A stretch of DNA of 11,330 bases from Candidatus Pelagibacter sp. (GTDB lineage Bacteria; Pseudomonadota; Alphaproteobacteria; Pelagibacterales; Pelagibacteraceae). The stretch covers positions 1-11,330 of the forward strand of contig JAOHKR010000021.1 in NCBI GenBank assembly GCA_028101445.1, given 5' to 3'. The stretch's first letter is position 1; each line of letters begins with the position of its first letter. Both the position numbers and the translations under genes were made by a program. This document shows positions 1-7,899 of this stretch, piece after piece. The notes below the pieces were generated by a model. The model was not told the origin of the DNA. It searched no databases and saw nothing but the letters and a program-made list of their open reading frames with translations.

Positions 1-1520
1 CAACACCAATTTACTACCCATCTGGTAAACCTCATATGGGACATGCATATTCAAGTATTGTCGCTGATATATTTGCTCGATTTAAAAGGGTCGAAGGTTA
101 TAACGTTTTATTTGTAACAGGAACAGATGAACATGGGCAAAAAATTGAAAAAGAAGCAAAAAAGAACAATAAAGATACCAAAATTTTTTGTGACGAACTT
201 TCAAATAAATTTAAAACTTTAACTAAGATTTTAAATTTATCTAATGATGACTTTATTAGAACTACTGAAGCTAGGCATCGCAATTCGGTTATAGAAATTT
301 GGAACAAGCTTGTAGATTCTGGAGATATTTATTTAGATAAATATAGCGGGTGGTACTCAGTTTCAGACGAAGCCTTTTATGATGAAGATGAAATTGAATT
401 GCGTGATGGAAAAAAAATATCAAAAACATCAGGATCAAGTGTTGAATGGGTTGAAGAAGAGTCTTATTTTTTCAAGCTATCTTCATGGCAAAAAAAATTG
501 TTAGAACATTATAAAAAAAATAGTGAATTTATTTTACCAACTTCTAGAAAAAATGAAGTAATAAGTTTTGTTGAAAAAGGTCTAAAAGATTTATCAATTA
601 GTAGAACTTCTTTTTCTTGGGGCATACCTGTACCTAAAAATAACAAACATGTAATATACGTCTGGCTAGATGCCTTAACAAATTATATAAGTGCCTTAAA
701 TTTCCCAGATACTGAAAATGAAAAATATAAAAATTTTTGGCCAGCTGATGTACATATAATTGGTAAGGATATATTAAGATTCCATGCAGTTTTTTGGCCT
801 GCTTTTTTATTAGCTGCAAAGTTACCACTACCAAAGAAAATATTTGGACACGGCTGGATACTTTCAGATGAAAAAAAAATGTCCAAATCTCTTGGGAATA
901 TTTTAGATCCCATAGAAATAATTGAGAAATATGGAGTAGATCAATTACGTTATTATTTGGTTAAAGAGGTATCTCTCGGAAATGACGGAAGTATTTCTAT
1001 GGATAACTTGAAAAATTGTATTAATAACGATCTTGCTAATAATTTTGGAAATTTATGTCAGCGAGTTTTTTCTTTTATTAAAAAAAATTGTAATAATAGA
1101 ATACCTGAAAATAAAAATAATAATGAAACAGATGAAAAATTATTAGATAATTTGAATAAAAATATACCAAATTTAATAAATTTAATGAATAAACAAAATT
1201 TAAATGAATATATAAAAATGGTTGTTGGTTTCTCTTTTGAAGCTAATAAATATTTTAATGACTCTGAGCCTTGGGCGTTAAAGAAAAGTGATCAAGCAAG
1301 AATGAACTCAATATTAAATACAGTTACTCATCAAATTAAAAATATTAGTATTTTACTTTACCCAATAATTCCTAATTCAGTCAAAAAAGTCTTTAATACA
1401 ATCAATATAAGTGAGTCAGATATAAAAATATCAAATATTTCAAATCAAAATATACTTAATTATAAAATTGAATTAAAAGATTTAGAAATTTTGTTTACTA
1501 AAATTGAAAATGATAATTGA
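1..1520 (+). CDS. metG: Methionyl-tRNA synthetase (5' end outside window)
   Basis: Class I aminoacyl-tRNA synthetase that charges tRNA-Met in the cytoplasm. The frame is open from base 3 and reads [10 protein letters not shown] then HMGH (the HIGH signature, bases 33-44), so the ATG at 36 lies inside this motif and is not the start; only a few N-terminal residues are missing. The second ATP-binding motif KMSKS is at 876-890. [14 protein letters not shown] near the C-terminus matches the anticodon-binding helix region. The CP-domain knuckle ([15 protein letters not shown], about bases 348-400) has no zinc-ligand cysteines, which I recall as usual for alphaproteobacterial MetRS. There is no C-terminal tRNA-binding (dimerisation) extension. 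The stop overlaps tatD by 11 bases, suggesting co-transcription. Confidence 0.96.
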   Translation, partial: TPIYYPSGKPHMGHAYSSIVADIFARFKRVEGYNVLFVTGTDEHGQKIEKEAKKNNKDTKIFCDELSNKFKTLTKILNLSNDDFIRTTEARHRNSVIEIWNKLVDSGDIYLDKYSGWYSVSDEAFYDEDEIELRDGKKISKTSGSSVEWVEEESYFFKLSSWQKKLLEHYKKNSEFILPTSRKNEVISFVEKGLKDLSISRTSFSWGIPVPKNNKHVIYVWLDALTNYISALNFPDTENEKYKNFWPADVHIIGKDILRFHAVFWPAFLLAAKLPLPKKIFGHGWILSDEKKMSKSLGNILDPIEIIEKYGVDQLRYYLVKEVSLGNDGSISMDNLKNCINNDLANNFGNLCQRVFSFIKKNCNNRIPENKNNNETDEKLLDNLNKNIPNLINLMNKQNLNEYIKMVVGFSFEANKYFNDSEPWALKKSDQARMNSILNTVTHQIKNISILLYPIIPNSVKKVFNTINISESDIKISNISNQNILNYKIELKDLEILFTKIENDN

Positions 1521-2286
1521 TTCCCATTGTCATTTAGAATACGAGCCTATGTCCTTAACACTTAAGGAAACGATAGCTAGAGCCAACAAAGATGGTGTAA
1601 AATATTTACTTACAATTTCTACAACAGATAAAAGTCTTGAAAAAATATTAAAAATTATCAAAGATTTTAATTGCGTCTATGGTACTTATGGAATTCATCC
1701 ACACGAAGCTAAAAATCACAAAAATATCAAATCAAAAGACATAATAGAAAAAATTAATTTAAATAAAAAAATTATTGGAATAGGTGAAACTGGTCTTGAT
1801 TTTTACTACAATCATTCTGAAAAAAAAGATCAGATAAGATGTTTAGAAGAACATATACAATCAGCTCAAACTTTAAATATTCCCTTAATTGTCCATACAC
1901 GATCTGCTGAAAAAGAAACTTTAGATATTTTAAAAAAAAGAAAAATCGAAAAAGATTTTAAAATTTTAATACATTGTTTTACAGGTTCACGAGAATTTGC
2001 TTTTAAACTACTAGATTTAAACGCATATATATCTGCGAGCGGAGTAATAACATTTAAAAAATCATCAGAACTAGCCGCAACATTCACAGACATACCGAAT
2101 AATAGAATTTTGGTTGAAACAGATGCTCCTTATTTAGCGCCTGTTCCATTAAGAGGAAAAACAAATGAACCTAGTTACATTATTCACACTGTCAAATTTT
2201 TATCTCAATTAAAAAAAATTCCGTTTGAAGATTTTTCAAAAATTACATCAAATAATTTTTTTGATTTATTTGGTACATTAAATTGA
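1510..2286 (+). CDS. tatD: TatD-family metal-dependent deoxyribonuclease
   Basis: TIM-barrel amidohydrolase-fold hydrolase of 258 residues, the normal family length; characterised members are metal-dependent 3'-5' exonucleases implicated in DNA repair and turnover. Metal ligands are visible in order: DSHCH (H6, H8), [11 protein letters not shown] (E93), LIVHTRS (H129), LIHCFTGS (H155) and LVETDAPYL (D205). The ATG at 1510 gives the standard MIIDSHCH N-terminus and is preferred over the TTG at 1504. It overlaps the metG stop by 11 bases, and its own stop overlaps the next gene by 4. The metG-tatD-MBL order is common in alphaproteobacteria. Cytoplasmic; no signal peptide. Confidence 0.95.
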   Translation: MIIDSHCHLEYEPMSLTLKETIARANKDGVKYLLTISTTDKSLEKILKIIKDFNCVYGTYGIHPHEAKNHKNIKSKDIIEKINLNKKIIGIGETGLDFYYNHSEKKDQIRCLEEHIQSAQTLNIPLIVHTRSAEKETLDILKKRKIEKDFKILIHCFTGSREFAFKLLDLNAYISASGVITFKKSSELAATFTDIPNNRILVETDAPYLAPVPLRGKTNEPSYIIHTVKFLSQLKKIPFEDFSKITSNNFFDLFGTLN

Positions 2287-3050
2287 AAAATACTTTTACA
2301 ATTTTGGGATGTGGTAGCTCTTTAGGAGCTCCATGGATTACAAATTTTAATGGTAAATTAAAAAAAAATAAAAAAAATATTAGAACAAGATGTTGCGCGC
2401 ATATACAAAAAGATAATCTTTCGATATTAATTGATACATCACCTGATATTAAATATCAATTTTTGAGAAATAAAATCAAAACATTAGATGCAATTGTCTA
2501 CACTCATGAACATGCAGATCAAACATCTGGTATTTTTGAAATGAGACCTTTTTTTTGGAAAAATAAGAAAAAGATACCAGTTTACGGTAGCCCTAGAACA
2601 ATAAGTGAATTAAAAGATAAATACACTTTTTGCTTTTCGCAAAGACATGGTTACAAGCCAATAATGAAAGCTAATAGTATAAAGAATAAATTTACTATTA
2701 AAAAAGGTAATACTAATTTAAATCTTGATTCATTTGATGTTACTCATGGCATGATTAAAGCAACTGGTTTTGTTTTTGATAAAATAGCTTATATAAGCGA
2801 TTGTAATAAAATTTCAAATAAGACTTTAAAAAAACTTGAAAATTTAAACTTTTTAATTATTGATTGTCTAAGAAAAGATAAGCATCCTTCTCATTTTAAT
2901 TATGATGACGCTTTAAAATTAATAAATTTAATTAAACCTAAAAAATCTATATTAACAAATTTACATGTTGATTTAGATTATTTTAAACTAAAAAAAAAAT
3001 TACCAAAAAACATTATACCAGCTTATGATGGGTTAAATTTTAATTTTTAA
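2283..3050 (+). CDS. MBL-fold metallo-hydrolase (PhnP-like)
   Basis: Metallo-beta-lactamase-fold hydrolase of 255 residues, related to PhnP-type phosphodiesterases; the physiological substrate is unknown. Seen: N-terminal ILGCGSSLGAPW, metal motif THEHADQ (H75, H77, D79, with Q80 where many relatives carry His), H155, D173 in ISDCN, H201/H204 and a C-terminal TNLHVDLDY (H228). The start is a TTG at 2283 whose bases overlap the tatD stop (TTGA). No ATG lies near the N-terminus, and the GCGSS strand must start here, so the TTG is well supported. The 3' end overlaps the convergent glutathione peroxidase gene by 11 bases. Likely third gene of the metG-tatD operon. Confidence 0.9.
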   Translation: MKNTFTILGCGSSLGAPWITNFNGKLKKNKKNIRTRCCAHIQKDNLSILIDTSPDIKYQFLRNKIKTLDAIVYTHEHADQTSGIFEMRPFFWKNKKKIPVYGSPRTISELKDKYTFCFSQRHGYKPIMKANSIKNKFTIKKGNTNLNLDSFDVTHGMIKATGFVFDKIAYISDCNKISNKTLKKLENLNFLIIDCLRKDKHPSHFNYDDALKLINLIKPKKSILTNLHVDLDYFKLKKKLPKNIIPAYDGLNFNF

Positions 3051-3585
3051 TTTGTTCTTCTATAAAATTAATAAATTTTTTTGATGAAGGATTTGTTATT
3101 GATGCAAACGTATCTGCAACTTTACCGTCTTTACCAATAATAATCTTGTGAAAGTTCCATTTTGGAATGGCTCCATTTCCGTGGTTTTCTTTAGCCCACT
3201 TGTAAAAAGGATGAGCATTTTTTCCTAATACATTTGTCTTTTCAGTTAACAAAAAATCTATATTAAAATTAGTTTCACAAAAATCTTTTATATCTTTATT
3301 TGAAGAGGGTTCTTGTTTGAAATCATTTGTAGGAACGCCAATTACAACTAAATTATTATCTTTATAATTTGTCCATAAATTTTGAAGATCATCGTATTGT
3401 TTTGTGAAACCACATCTTGAGGCAACGTTAACAACAACAATCACTTTTTCTTTATAATCACTTATTTTGATAGATTGTCCATCTATACCCTTAAATTCAA
3501 AGTTATGAGCTAGTTTAGTGTAATTTGCAGAAGCTTTATTAAAAAAATTAAACATAATTATTATTATAATAAATGTTTTTTTCAT
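3040..3585 (-). CDS. Glutathione peroxidase family protein, probably secreted
   Basis: Thiol peroxidase of the GPx family, 181 residues. The catalytic tetrad is visible: C58 in NVASRCGFT (cysteine type, not selenocysteine), Q91 in KQEP, and W143-N144 in PKWNFHK. C103 in DFCETNF sits where the resolving cysteine of thioredoxin-dependent GPx enzymes lies, so thioredoxin may be the true reductant (inference). Residues 1-20 (KK, an Ile-rich core, then ASA) look like a signal peptide, placing the enzyme in the periplasm. The ATG shares one base with the stop of the upstream scaffold gene (TAATG), so it is the last gene of the nhaA run. The 3' end overlaps the convergent MBL gene, with no separate terminator. 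Confidence 0.92.
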   Translation of the reverse strand: MKKTFIIIIIMFNFFNKASANYTKLAHNFEFKGIDGQSIKISDYKEKVIVVVNVASRCGFTKQYDDLQNLWTNYKDNNLVVIGVPTNDFKQEPSSNKDIKDFCETNFNIDFLLTEKTNVLGKNAHPFYKWAKENHGNGAIPKWNFHKIIIGKDGKVADTFASITNPSSKKFINFIEEQIKN

Positions 3586-3983
3586 TATCTTAAAGCTTTC
3601 AATACAGCATTAAATGGTAAATTTATACAATCTATTCTGTTAATATTATTTTTATTTATCAATACCTTAAAGTCTTTAAAATTAAATGGCAAATTGATTT
3701 TATTATTGTAAATAGTTTCTTTAATTTTATTTATGTCATTTATAGCTGAATTTACATTTAAATTTTTAACTTTTTTTGCAAGTAAACTAGCTGAAGCTTC
3801 ACAGTAAACACATGACTCGATTTCATATTTCATGTCATTTATTTTAAAATTTTTAACAATGAGCTCTAATTTAATTTTATCTCCACACATTGAATTTTTT
3901 AAACTTGATCTAAAATTATATTTATTAGTCAGACCAATATTTTTGGTATCTGAAGCAATTTTAATTATTTCTTTAGTAATCAT
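3585..3983 (-). CDS. Fe-S cluster assembly scaffold, NifU/SufU/IscU-like
   Basis: A 132-residue protein with the U-type scaffold pattern: C33-G-D35 in SMCGDKIKLEL, C58 in ESCVYCEASAS, and C119 in RIDCINLP. These match the three cysteines and the aspartate that hold a nascent [2Fe-2S] cluster or zinc. C61 adds a CxxC. The ASAS run after the second cysteine is typical of SufU/IscU. Its ATG overlaps the nhaA stop by 4 bases (ATGA) and its stop overlaps the peroxidase ATG by 1, so translation is probably coupled. No cysteine desulfurase or other suf gene is nearby, so whether it serves the main Fe-S pathway cannot be told from here. Cytoplasmic. Confidence 0.82.
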   Translation of the reverse strand: MITKEIIKIASDTKNIGLTNKYNFRSSLKNSMCGDKIKLELIVKNFKINDMKYEIESCVYCEASASLLAKKVKNLNVNSAINDINKIKETIYNNKINLPFNFKDFKVLINKNNINRIDCINLPFNAVLKALR

Positions 3984-5152
3984 TTTTTTGAAAATAGTAA
4001 TAATAAAACGTATCCAAAAATAGTTGAAAGTAATGAACCAGCCAAAACACCAATTTTAACACCGTCTATGTATTGCATATCATTTGCAAAAGCTAAATTC
4101 CCAACAAAAAGACTCATTGTAAAACCAATGCCTGTTAAAATTGATACAGCGTAGAAGGTCGGCCAAGTTGAATTATTTGGTTTGTCTGCAATTTTTAATT
4201 TTACGGCAAGGTAAGAGAGTACAAAAACACCAATTTGTTTTCCAAAAAATAATCCCAAAACAATCCCTAAAGGAACTGGATTTAGTAGAGTTGCAAAAGT
4301 TAATCCCTCTAAAGATACACCAGCATTCGCAAATGCAAATAAAGGCATTATACCAAAAGCAACATAAGGAGATAAACCGTGCTCTAATTTTAAAAGCAAT
4401 GAATCTTTATTGACCTTGGTATTGTGAGGTATAGTCAGCGCTAACAAAACGCCGGCAATAGTTGCATGAATACCTGATTGATGAGTAAAGTCCCACAAAA
4501 ATATTCCAACAATTAAATAAGGTAAAAAATTTGTAACTTTATATTTATTTAGAACAATTAATATAATTAAGGCAACCAACATTAATATTAAGTAAATAGA
4601 CTGAATATTTCCTGAATAAAAAAATGCTATAATAACAATGGCTCCTAAATCATCAATAATAGCTAAAGCAGTTAAGAAAACTTTTAATGAAATTGGAACT
4701 CTTTTTCCTAAAAGAGATAGTACACCTAGTGAGAAAGCAATGTCTGTTGCTGATGGTATTGCCCAACCATTCAATGTTGTGCTGTCAGAAAAATTTATAA
4801 ATATATAAAATAAAGCAGGCACCACCATTCCACCAACTGCACCTATAATTGGTAATAATGCTTGTTTTGGATTTGAAAGTTCTCCTTGTAAAAATTCTCG
4901 TTTTATTTCTAAAGAAACAAAAAAGAAAAAGACAGCCATTAAAACATCATTAATCCAATGCAATACACTTAGTTTTAGCCCAAAATTTTCAGTACCCAAG
5001 ATTATATATTTTTTTAAAATTGAGAAATAGTCTTCACTGTATGACCCATTACTAATAATCAAAGCTAGTATTGCAGCTATTAAAAGAACAATTCCTGAAG
5101 ATGCTTCAAGCTTAAAAAACTCTTTAAAAGGTTTTGTAATATGTTGGATCAT
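3980..5152 (-). CDS. nhaA: Na+/H+ antiporter NhaA
   Basis: Inner-membrane sodium/proton antiporter, 390 residues (E. coli NhaA is 388). The unwound-helix aspartate is in PSATDIAFS (D137, equivalent to E. coli D133). The ion-binding pair is in AIIDDLGA (D167-D168, equivalent to D163-D164). K305 in FFGKQIGV corresponds to K300, and H229 in SGIHATIAG to H225. Hydrophobic segments run throughout, as expected for twelve helices. The start MIQHITKPFKEFFKLE fits the family N-terminus; no Shine-Dalgarno sequence is evident. It is first of three overlapping minus-strand genes and divergent from the tRNA-Pro operon. Confidence 0.97.
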   Translation of the reverse strand: MIQHITKPFKEFFKLEASSGIVLLIAAILALIISNGSYSEDYFSILKKYIILGTENFGLKLSVLHWINDVLMAVFFFFVSLEIKREFLQGELSNPKQALLPIIGAVGGMVVPALFYIFINFSDSTTLNGWAIPSATDIAFSLGVLSLLGKRVPISLKVFLTALAIIDDLGAIVIIAFFYSGNIQSIYLILMLVALIILIVLNKYKVTNFLPYLIVGIFLWDFTHQSGIHATIAGVLLALTIPHNTKVNKDSLLLKLEHGLSPYVAFGIMPLFAFANAGVSLEGLTFATLLNPVPLGIVLGLFFGKQIGVFVLSYLAVKLKIADKPNNSTWPTFYAVSILTGIGFTMSLFVGNLAFANDMQYIDGVKIGVLAGSLLSTIFGYVLLLLFSKK

Positions 5153-5166
5153 AAGTATTATTTACT

Positions 5167-5194
5167 TCTATAGGCCTTATCTTTCAATTGCCAA
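5167..5194 (-). promoter_or_regulatory. Candidate promoter of the nhaA run
   Basis: On the minus strand TTGGCA (5194-5189) and TATAGA (5172-5167) lie 16 bases apart, about 14 bases upstream of the nhaA ATG. The -35 is good and the -10 is a modest match. The implied leader is very short. AT-rich sequence produces such matches easily. Confidence 0.35.
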
Positions 5195-5205
5195 AAAGGT
5201 ATAAT
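5177..5205 (+). promoter_or_regulatory. Candidate promoter of tRNA-Pro and downstream genes
   Basis: A perfect TATAAT at 5200-5205 lies 20 bases before the tRNA, with a weak -35 (TTATCT, 5177-5182) at 17-base spacing. The predicted transcript start near 5212 would leave a short 5' leader for RNase P to remove. It interleaves with the candidate nhaA promoter on the other strand. Confidence 0.55.
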
Positions 5206-5225
5206 TAACCTATAAAACAGACGAT

Positions 5226-5302
<77 letters not shown>

Positions 5303-5310
5303 CTTTAAAT

Positions 5311-5595
5311 ATGAAAAAAGCTAAAATTTACATACCCTCAAAAACTGCCATGCAATCGGGTAGGGGGAAGCTCAAAAAATGGGTTCTTCAATTTGAAACA
5401 AAAGACCCATCCATAAACCCTTTAATGGGCTGGGAAACATCCACAGACACCCTAGAAGAGGTTATTTTGAAATTTTCTACTAAAGAACAAGCGGTGGAAT
5501 ATGCAGAAAATAACAATATTTCATACACAGTAGTAGAACCTAAAAAAAAAGAATTTGTTTTAAAATCTTATGCTGATAACTTTCTTAAAAACTAG
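5311..5595 (+). CDS. NDUFS4-family NADH dehydrogenase (complex I) accessory subunit
   Basis: A 94-residue homologue of the 18-kDa NDUFS4/AQDQ subunit, an accessory protein of respiratory complex I found in mitochondria and alphaproteobacteria. Family hallmarks are present: [16 protein letters not shown] (residues 5-20), KKWVLQFE with W24, [10 protein letters not shown] (35-44), the [15 protein letters not shown] helix-strand (58-72), and a C-terminal SYADNF (86-91). It is full length. The ATG lies 8 bases after the tRNA-Pro CCA with no Shine-Dalgarno sequence, so translation probably uses the very short leader left by tRNA 3' processing. A two-base gap separates it from the SbmA-like gene. 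The main nuo genes are not in the window. Confidence 0.92.
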   Translation: MKKAKIYIPSKTAMQSGRGKLKKWVLQFETKDPSINPLMGWETSTDTLEEVILKFSTKEQAVEYAENNNISYTVVEPKKKEFVLKSYADNFLKN

Positions 5596-5597
5596 TT

Positions 5598-6602
5598 ATG
5601 TGGCGTAGTTATTTTACAGAAAAAAAATGGTTACTTTGGTCTTGGGGTGGCGTTGTTTTTATAATTTTATCACTTCTAGCTCAAACCTATATAGATGTAA
5701 AAATTAATGAGTGGTACAAAGGTTTTTACGATTTATTACAAGACGCACCAAAAAGAGAATTATCTGAATTTTATGATGGCATAAAACTTTTTATGAAGTT
5801 AGCTATTCCATATGTCATTATATACACAATAACTAATTATTTTACTCGTTTATGGGCTTTTAGATGGCGTGAGGCTATGACTTTTTCATATATGCCTTAT
5901 TGGAGAGCAGTAGATGCAAAAGTCGAGGGAGCTTCACAGCGTGTTCAAGAAGATGCTATGAATTTTGCTAAAATTGTTGAAAGTATGGGTCTGCAAGTGG
6001 TTAGAGCAATAATGTTATTGATAGCTTTTTTACCTATATTATATGGTCTCTCTTCAAATGTAGTCATACCTTTTTTTAAAGATATCTCTGGTTCTTTAGT
6101 TTACGTATCTTTAGTAGCAAGCTTAGGAGGTCTCTTAATAAGTTGGATTGTTGGAATAAAACTTCCAGGTCTAGAATATAATAATCAAAAAGTTGAAGCT
6201 GCGTTTAGAAAAGAACTTGTATATGGAGAAGATGATAGAAAAAATTATGTGCAAGCACCAACAATTTTACAATTATTTACAGGAATAAAATTTAATTATC
6301 ACAGGCTTTTCTTACACTATGGATATTTTGATCTTTGGCTAATTATGTACAATCAAACTATGATTATTGTACCTTATCTACTTATGGGTCCAGGCCTTTT
6401 TACTGGCGCAATGACTTTAGGGGTACTAATACAAACTTCAAGTGCCTTTAGGGAAGTACAAGGTAGCTTTTCTTTATTCTTACAGAATTGGACTAGGATT
6501 ACTGAATTAAGATCTATCTATAAACGTCTTATGGAATTTGAAACAGCTATCAATTTCAAAAAAAACTTGAGGAAACCTAGAAAATCTGATGTAAGAGCTT
6601 AA
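5598..6602 (+). CDS. sbmA: SbmA/BacA-like peptide transporter, short N-terminus
   Basis: Inner-membrane protein of the SbmA/BacA family. Known members import proline-rich peptides, bleomycin and microcins using the proton gradient, and BacA affects very-long-chain fatty acids of lipid A. Family signatures: EGASQRVQED (110-119), VGIKLPGLE (185-193), VEAAFRKELVYGEDD (199-213) and ELRSIYKRL (303-311). It has several hydrophobic segments and no ATPase domain. At 334 residues it is about 70 shorter than E. coli SbmA: the first E. coli membrane region is absent, and alignment begins near its internal NAWYAPFYDL, here NEWYKGFYDL (37-46). The ATG at 5598, two bases after the previous stop, argues this is the real start. 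The physiological substrate is unknown. Confidence 0.88.
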   Translation: MWRSYFTEKKWLLWSWGGVVFIILSLLAQTYIDVKINEWYKGFYDLLQDAPKRELSEFYDGIKLFMKLAIPYVIIYTITNYFTRLWAFRWREAMTFSYMPYWRAVDAKVEGASQRVQEDAMNFAKIVESMGLQVVRAIMLLIAFLPILYGLSSNVVIPFFKDISGSLVYVSLVASLGGLLISWIVGIKLPGLEYNNQKVEAAFRKELVYGEDDRKNYVQAPTILQLFTGIKFNYHRLFLHYGYFDLWLIMYNQTMIIVPYLLMGPGLFTGAMTLGVLIQTSSAFREVQGSFSLFLQNWTRITELRSIYKRLMEFETAINFKKNLRKPRKSDVRA

Positions 6603-7501
6603 TGGAGCTCTACCTCAAACTCATAGACGTAATTGTACCTGTATTTTTTGTTATAGGAATAGGCTATTACCTCGGTAAAAAAAATCCTGAAATTAACACA
6701 GACTTTATAACTACTTTCGCTGGCAATGTTGGTACACCTGCAATGATTTTCTATACAATCACTACGACTGGTGTAACCCTAAGTGTTTTCACTGAATACT
6801 TTATTTACGCATTAGTTATAATTGGAGGCTTTTCTATCGTTGGTATTTTATTTTTATTATTATTAAAAAAAGATTTTATCAGCGAACTACCGCCATTAAT
6901 TTTACCTAATACCGGAAACATGGGTATCCCAATTTGCTTATTTGCATACGGAACAGCAGGGTTAGGGGTGGCGTCTGCTATTGCTTCTGTGATTATTCTT
7001 CTTCACTTTACACTTGGTGTTTTATTAGCAAAGAAAAGCTTTTCTTTAGAAATATTAATTAAGAATATGCCAATATATGCAATAATAGTTTCAGTTATAT
7101 TCTTATATTTTGAGTGGGATGTACCAGGGTATTTAGAAAATACGACTTTCTTACTTACTTACGCAACTATATTTTTAGTTTTAATGTCATTAGGTATAGC
7201 TTTGTCTAGATTAAAGGTTGTTTCTTGGACGCATGCATCAATTCTAGGAGCTGTGAGGGTCATCTTAGGGCCTTTAATATGCTTCGCTCTTATTAAGTAC
7301 CTTAATTTAGATGGATTTGCTGCTGGTGTTCTTCTAATACAGTCATGTATGCCTAGTGCTGTTTTAACTTACTTGGTGGGATCTATGTATTCTGAAAAAA
7401 AAGTAGTTGATAGTGTTGCTAGTGTTATAGTTACTTCTACTATCATGTCGTTCATAACTATACCAATTGTAGTTTATTATAGTTTAAAGTATTTCCAATA
7501 A
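6602..7501 (+). CDS. AEC-family (auxin efflux carrier-like) transporter
   Basis: Inner-membrane carrier of 299 residues with about ten hydrophobic helices arranged as two similar halves, as in the AEC/BASS-type fold. Family marks include the N-terminal VIGIGYYLGK (17-26), the LPNTGNMGIP loop in the first half (101-110) and the QSCMPSAVLTYLVG crossover region in the second (247-260). Bacterial relatives move dicarboxylates such as malate or other organic acids; the substrate cannot be read here. The ATG shares one base with the upstream SbmA-like stop (TAATG), so it is the last gene of the tRNA-Pro-led run. Confidence 0.9.
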   Translation: MELYLKLIDVIVPVFFVIGIGYYLGKKNPEINTDFITTFAGNVGTPAMIFYTITTTGVTLSVFTEYFIYALVIIGGFSIVGILFLLLLKKDFISELPPLILPNTGNMGIPICLFAYGTAGLGVASAIASVIILLHFTLGVLLAKKSFSLEILIKNMPIYAIIVSVIFLYFEWDVPGYLENTTFLLTYATIFLVLMSLGIALSRLKVVSWTHASILGAVRVILGPLICFALIKYLNLDGFAAGVLLIQSCMPSAVLTYLVGSMYSEKKVVDSVASVIVTSTIMSFITIPIVVYYSLKYFQ

Positions 7502-7506
7502 ATACA

Positions 7507-7546
7507 GTAACTTACATGTATTACTTAAAGTAATATATTAAGTTAT
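7507..7546. terminator. Two-part hairpin after the AEC gene, possible terminator
   Basis: TAACTTA (7508-7514) pairs with TAAGTTA (7539-7545), extended by a G-T pair. Inside it TATTACTT (7519-7526) is complementary to AAGTAATA (7528-7535). It lies 5 bases after the AEC stop. The stems are AT-only and no U tract follows, so it is not a classical intrinsic terminator; it may protect the transcript end. Confidence 0.3.
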
Positions 7547-7690
7547 AGGTAAATAATATTGATATAATAATAAAATAACCTAAATAAACATTAATAAATA
7601 TGATAAATAAAATGGCTATTTGAATGAATTTTAATTTAAAAAATTAGTAAATTTGCAATTTATAGATCTTGCTAGACTAAAAATTGTTTA

Positions 7691-7745
7691 AAATAGGGGT
7701 TTTTAGACGCTTCCAAAACCCGCAAATAACAATATTTCTAGGAGC
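7691..7745. repeat. Structured intergenic repeat, copy 1
   Basis: This copy shares AAATAGGGG, TAGAC, CCCG, CAAATAACAA and TCTAG...AGC in the same order and near-equal spacing with the copy 160 bases downstream. GGGTTTT (7697-7703) can pair with AAAACCC (7715-7721), leaving TAGAC in the 11-base loop. On the minus strand the hairpin is followed by a T-rich stretch, so a terminator-like role in that direction is possible. Confidence 0.5.
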
Positions 7746-7850
7746 CCTGCAGTATTAGAATATAGTGTTTAAAAGGCCATAGAGGGTGTTTTTTTTTGAA
7801 TTAGCTATTTTGAAGTACAACTTACTAGTGTGTGGGTAAAAAATAGAGCT

Positions 7851-7899
7851 AAATAGGGGCTAATAGACTAAATCGCCCGTCAAATAACAACTCTAGAGC
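7851..7899. repeat. Structured intergenic repeat, copy 2
   Basis: Second, diverged copy of the repeat at 7691-7745. Here the stem is GGGC (7857-7860) with GCCC (7875-7878), again enclosing TAGAC and followed by CAAATAACAA (7881-7890). Paired changes keep the stem while its sequence differs from copy 1. It overlaps the last codons of the MGMT gene and on the minus strand is followed by a T-rich tract, so it is well placed to terminate that operon. Confidence 0.5.

Larger units (their letters stand above)
7502..7892. other. Gene-free, very AT-rich intergenic stretch
   Basis: No convincing reading frame, tRNA or known riboswitch was found on either strand. It lies between the ends of two convergent operons. 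It holds a hairpin just after the AEC stop, two diverged copies of a structured repeat, and a run of nine T at 7789-7797 without a clear stem before it. The size is unusual compared with the gene spacing elsewhere in the window. Confidence 0.6.

Noticed and set aside
98..913. Minus-strand open frames at 98-307, 634-834 and 683-913
   Set aside because: They lie wholly inside metG, which carries all synthetase motifs on the other strand, and their translations resemble no protein I recognise.
1866..2093. Minus-strand open frame inside tatD
   Set aside because: The tatD frame holds all metal ligands across this region; the antisense frame is a shadow.
3832..4413. Plus-strand open frames at 3832-4023 and 4141-4413
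   Set aside because: They are antisense to the Fe-S scaffold and nhaA, both clearly coding on the minus strand.
5508..5522. A 15-base match (AAATAACAATATTTC) shared with 7724-7738 in repeat copy 1
   Set aside because: In 11 kb of AT-rich DNA a match of this length and composition is expected by chance, and it lies inside a conserved coding sequence.
7789..7797. Nine-T run as an intrinsic terminator
   Set aside because: No convincing stem lies immediately before it on the plus strand.
7502..7892. Riboswitch or CRISPR array in the long gap
   Set aside because: There are no regularly spaced repeats, and none of the conserved riboswitch cores I know is recognisable; two diverged copies are not an array.
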